The notes beneath the pieces are model-generated. The model saw only the letters and a program-made list of their open reading frames with translations, had not been told where the DNA came from and did not search any database. DNA of 6,116 bases, taken from assembly GCA_017995595.1 (NCBI GenBank), contig JAGOIO010000083.1, positions 1 to 6,116 on the forward strand. The letters run 5' to 3'. Each line of letters starts with the position of its first letter. The first letter of the stretch is position 1. The translations under genes and the position numbers were made by a program. Below, one piece after another: positions 4,299-6,116 of the stretch. The DNA is from a bacterium (GTDB lineage: Bacteria > Cyanobacteriota > Vampirovibrionia > Gastranaerophilales > Gastranaerophilaceae).

Positions 4299-5188
4299 TT
4301 TTTTAATATTTTTCCAAAAACTTTTTGTTCAATTCTAATACCGGTTTTAGTTTTTGCAAGACCTGCTTGAGAACTTTCTTTTAAAGTCGGCGACATAAGT
4401 TGACCGGTTTGGGCAAGTGCATCAATAACTTCATCAGTCGGAATTTTGCTTTCAATACCAGAAAGAGCAAATTCTGTAGCAGTTACAGCATGAATTGCTA
4501 AAAATGGATTTCTTTTTACACAAGGAATTTCAACAAGTCCTGCAACCGGGTCGCAGGTTAATCCTAAAATGTTTTTTAATGCAAGTGCTACGGCATGAGA
4601 AATTTGTTTTTCATTACCACCAAGCATTTGGCACAAAGCTCCTGAAGCCATAGCTGATGCAACTCCGCATTCTGCTTGACACCCTGCTACAGCACCTGCA
4701 AGAGCAATTTTTGTAGAAACTATTACACCAACAGTTCCTGCTGTTATAAGTGCATTAATTTGTTCTTCTTCATTAATTCTCAAATATTCAGATGTTGCAA
4801 CAATTACGGCAGGAACTATTCCACAAGAACCGGCTGTCGGGCATGCCACAATCTTTCCCATTCTAAGATTTTCTTCAATCGTTGCAAGAGCGTATGTTGT
4901 AATTTTTTGGTATAACTCTCCAAAAAGTGCAGGTTTCTTTTCAAATCTTTTTTGTAATTTTTCACAATCTGCACCGCATTGTTTACTTATTGACATTTCA
5001 TTTGAAACAAGCCCAGTCTTTATTGCTTCTTTCATCGCATCAAGGCTCTTTTTAACTTTTAAACGTATGCTTTCAACTGTTGTATCTTGCAAAAAGGCTT
5101 CGTGTTCTTGCCTTATTTCATAAATTTTTTTGTTATTTTGCCTGCAATAGCTGACTAAATCTTTAAATGTGTTTAAATTCTTTTCCAT
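4295..5188 (-). CDS. sdaAA: L-serine dehydratase, iron-sulfur dependent, alpha subunit
   Basis: With SdaAB it forms the [4Fe-4S] L-serine dehydratase that converts L-serine to pyruvate and ammonia, without pyridoxal phosphate. The 297-residue protein shows the family motifs CPTAGSCGIVPA (116-127), AGCQAECGVASAMASG (168-183) and CDPVAGLVEIPCVKRN (212-227). Cys170, Cys212 and Cys223 are 42 and 11 residues apart. As I recall, this is the same spacing as the three cluster-binding Cys of the Legionella single-chain enzyme, so they are the likely ligands. I chose ATG 5188, one base after the sdaAB stop (TGA-T-ATG, translational coupling). The TTG at 5209 would add seven residues and overlap sdaAB by 20 bases, and the family usually begins near MEKNLNTFKDLV. 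No strong ribosome site is seen (GGAAAG). The stop TAG (4297-4295) overlaps the TAA of the convergent gene. Confidence 0.95.
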   Translation of the reverse strand: MEKNLNTFKDLVSYCRQNNKKIYEIRQEHEAFLQDTTVESIRLKVKKSLDAMKEAIKTGLVSNEMSISKQCGADCEKLQKRFEKKPALFGELYQKITTYALATIEENLRMGKIVACPTAGSCGIVPAVIVATSEYLRINEEEQINALITAGTVGVIVSTKIALAGAVAGCQAECGVASAMASGALCQMLGGNEKQISHAVALALKNILGLTCDPVAGLVEIPCVKRNPFLAIHAVTATEFALSGIESKIPTDEVIDALAQTGQLMSPTLKESSQAGLAKTKTGIRIEQKVFGKILKN

Positions 5189-5189
5189 A

Positions 5190-5858
5190 TCAGCTTTCCA
5201 ACTTTCCAACTTGTCTTACAAGGTAAACGTCGTCTATTCTCTTGAATTTCTCTAAAACACTGTAGTTTAAAGCACTATCAAGGCAAACAATCATTGAAGC
5301 TTCCTCTCCTCTTGCACTTCTATCGCAATTTACAGATGCTATATTAATATTTGCATTTTGAATTAAACCGCTGACTTTTGATATAACTCCGGGTTTATCT
5401 TTGTAAATTAAAACCAAAGTGTCATATTGTCCTGAAAGGTCAACTGAAAATTTATTTATTTTTTTTATCCGTATTTCACCTGCTCCGATTGAATCTCCAG
5501 ATATTGTCATGTTGTGTTTTCCTTCAAAAATGAAGTCAACAGCGTTAGGGTGTCGGTTAAAATCTTCTAAAAATTCAAATTCATATTCAAATTCTTTGGA
5601 TTCTTTACTGTTAAAAATATCTTTGATTCTTACGTCATCAACCGGAAAACCTAAAACTCCTGCCAGTAAACCTTTATCGGTACCGTGTCCTCGCCCTGTC
5701 TTTGCGTAAGAGTTATATAGTCTGAACGTTACTTTTTGCGGAGTAAGTTCATAAATATTTCTTGCCATAAGCCCAAGTCTTACAGCACCTGCGGTGTGTG
5801 AGCTAGATGGTCCTACCATAATTGGTGAAATTATATCAAATAAAGAACTTTGTTTCAT
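5190..5858 (-). CDS. sdaAB: L-serine dehydratase, iron-sulfur dependent, beta subunit
   Basis: This is the regulatory/beta chain of the two-subunit L-serine dehydratase, and it also contributes to the serine site. The 222 residues are the usual length. The opening LFDIISPIMVGPSSSHTAG (6-24) is the family hallmark. NSYAKTGRGHGTDKGL (49-64) and GAGEIRI (125-131) follow. An ACT domain occupies roughly 147-215 (TLVLIYKDKPGVISKVSGLI, then NINIASVNCDR), the small-molecule binding fold that in this enzyme group is thought to sense serine. The gene is first in the operon sdaAB-sdaAA. The start ATG 5858 is fixed by the conserved N-terminus, yet the bases before it (ATAATTTCC) contain no Shine-Dalgarno, unlike most genes in the window. 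Confidence 0.95.
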   Translation of the reverse strand: MKQSSLFDIISPIMVGPSSSHTAGAVRLGLMARNIYELTPQKVTFRLYNSYAKTGRGHGTDKGLLAGVLGFPVDDVRIKDIFNSKESKEFEYEFEFLEDFNRHPNAVDFIFEGKHNMTISGDSIGAGEIRIKKINKFSVDLSGQYDTLVLIYKDKPGVISKVSGLIQNANINIASVNCDRSARGEEASMIVCLDSALNYSVLEKFKRIDDVYLVRQVGKLES

Positions 5859-5868
5859 AATGGAAATT

Positions 5869-5928
5869 ATTATAACCCAAACAATTAGAAATCAAGTTGT
5901 TATAAAATTAAGTTTATATAAAGGTCAA
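5869..5928 (-). promoter_or_regulatory. Candidate promoters of sdaAB-sdaAA
   Basis: Two options are visible on the minus strand. One is TTGACC (5928-5923) with TATAAC (5904-5899) at 18 bases, giving a leader of about 34 bases. The other is a perfect TATAAT (5874-5869) just 10 bases before the ATG, with only a poor -35 (ACTTGA at 17 bases). Use of the second would yield a mRNA with a leader of about four bases. Neither leader offers a Shine-Dalgarno. Confidence 0.4.
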
Positions 5929-5953
5929 CAAAGAACTTATAAAATTGTATAGG

Positions 5954-5981
5954 TTGAAACTTATATAAAATGTGGTATAAT
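5954..5981 (+). promoter_or_regulatory. Strong extended -10 promoter for the poly-G gene
   Basis: TTGAAA (5954-5959), a 16-base spacer and TATAAT (5976-5981), with TG one base before the -10 (TGG-TATAAT), make a near-consensus sigma-70 promoter. Transcription would start near 5988, about 29 bases before ATG 6017. The G tract lies inside the coding region, not in this promoter, so switching would act on translation rather than on promoter strength. Confidence 0.75.
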
Positions 5982-6016
5982 ATATATATTAAAACTTTAA
6001 ATAAAGGATTAAGAAT

Positions 6017-6116
6017 ATGGTAAAAAATATTTTTATAACAACTGCTACCCATGGGGGGGGGGGGGTAAAATCCTCTGATAGAAATAGTTTCGCCGAATTG
6101 TTAGCGTTTAAATTGG
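6017..6116 (+). CDS. 5' part of a probably phase-variable gene, product unknown, runs off right edge
   Basis: ATG 6017 is preceded by AAAGGA (spacing about ten bases) and a strong promoter. Thirty-three codons are visible: MVKNIFITTATH, then four Gly codons formed by the G run, then VKSSDRNSFAELLAFKL to the edge, open throughout. The N-terminus is neither a clear signal peptide nor a recognisable domain, so I give no function. In other bacteria, genes switched by G runs often encode glycosyltransferases, methyltransferases or surface-modifying enzymes, but nothing here proves that. With 13 G the frame is open. With 12 it stops at TAA right after the tract (16 residues). With 14 it stops at TGA four codons on (about 20 residues). 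As written the gene is in the ON state. Confidence 0.65.
   Translation, partial: MVKNIFITTATHGGGGVKSSDRNSFAELLAFKL
6053..6065 (+). repeat. Homopolymer tract of 13 G (simple sequence repeat)
   Basis: Thirteen consecutive G residues stand 36 bases into the coding frame in an otherwise AT-rich window; no other G or C run in the window comes near this length. Such tracts are hot spots for slipped-strand mispairing during replication, which changes their length by one or more and switches the frame. The length is also the value most easily misread by sequencing. Confidence 0.97.

Noticed and set aside
5186..5209. TTG start at 5209 for sdaAA
   Set aside because: It would overlap sdaAB by 20 bases; ATG 5188 lies one base after the sdaAB stop and matches the usual N-terminus.
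4676..5709. Plus-strand open frames within sdaAA and sdaAB (4676-4915, 5419-5709)
   Set aside because: Antisense to strongly conserved enzymes; no ribosome sites and no family resemblance.
1..6116. tRNA, rRNA, CRISPR array, insertion sequence or attachment site
   Set aside because: No cloverleaf, regularly spaced repeat, transposase or integrase signature was seen on either strand.

Overview
The window comes from an AT-rich bacterium with flagellar genes and an anaerobe-type iron-sulfur serine dehydratase. The ribosomal protein S15 ending (KLAIRG) and the overall gene style recall the non-photosynthetic cyanobacterial relatives of the gut (Vampirovibrionia/Melainabacteria, Gastranaerophilales). 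That placement is an inference from memory and only moderately likely; nothing here is diagnostic.

Layout from left to right. On the minus strand, positions 1-1038 hold a flagellar pair: FliJ and, after it, the N-terminal part of a very polar protein in the FliK position that runs off the left edge. A strong intrinsic terminator (1216-1252) separates them from rpsO (minus, 1291-1560), which has a leader with two abutting hairpins. A small, lysine-rich plus-strand gene of 52 codons (1826-1984) follows and meets a nitrogen operon tail to tail. That operon, amtB-glnB (minus, 3548 down to 1986), encodes the ammonium channel and its PII regulator. Its promoter is near consensus, with a perfect 9+2+9 dyad lying over the -35 box.

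After a 321-base divergent intergenic region, a plus-strand gene (3870-4298) encodes a small exported protein rich in Thr, Asn, Tyr and Trp. Its stop codon overlaps that of sdaAA. The operon sdaAB-sdaAA (minus, 5858 down to 4295) encodes the two-subunit iron-sulfur L-serine dehydratase, which turns serine into pyruvate and ammonia. At the right edge, behind a strong extended -10 promoter, a plus-strand gene starts at 6017 and carries a run of 13 G residues 36 bases into the coding sequence.

The G run is the most striking item. In this AT-rich DNA it is a classic contingency-locus signature: with 13 G the frame stays open to the window edge, while loss or gain of one G brings a stop within five codons. 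The gene is probably phase-variable; its product cannot be named from the 33 codons present.

Functionally, AmtB/PII (ammonium uptake and nitrogen sensing) and SdaAB/AA (ammonia release from serine) are both part of nitrogen handling, but they are separate transcription units and no shared operator was seen. Both convergent gene pairs are packed with essentially no space and no terminator between them.
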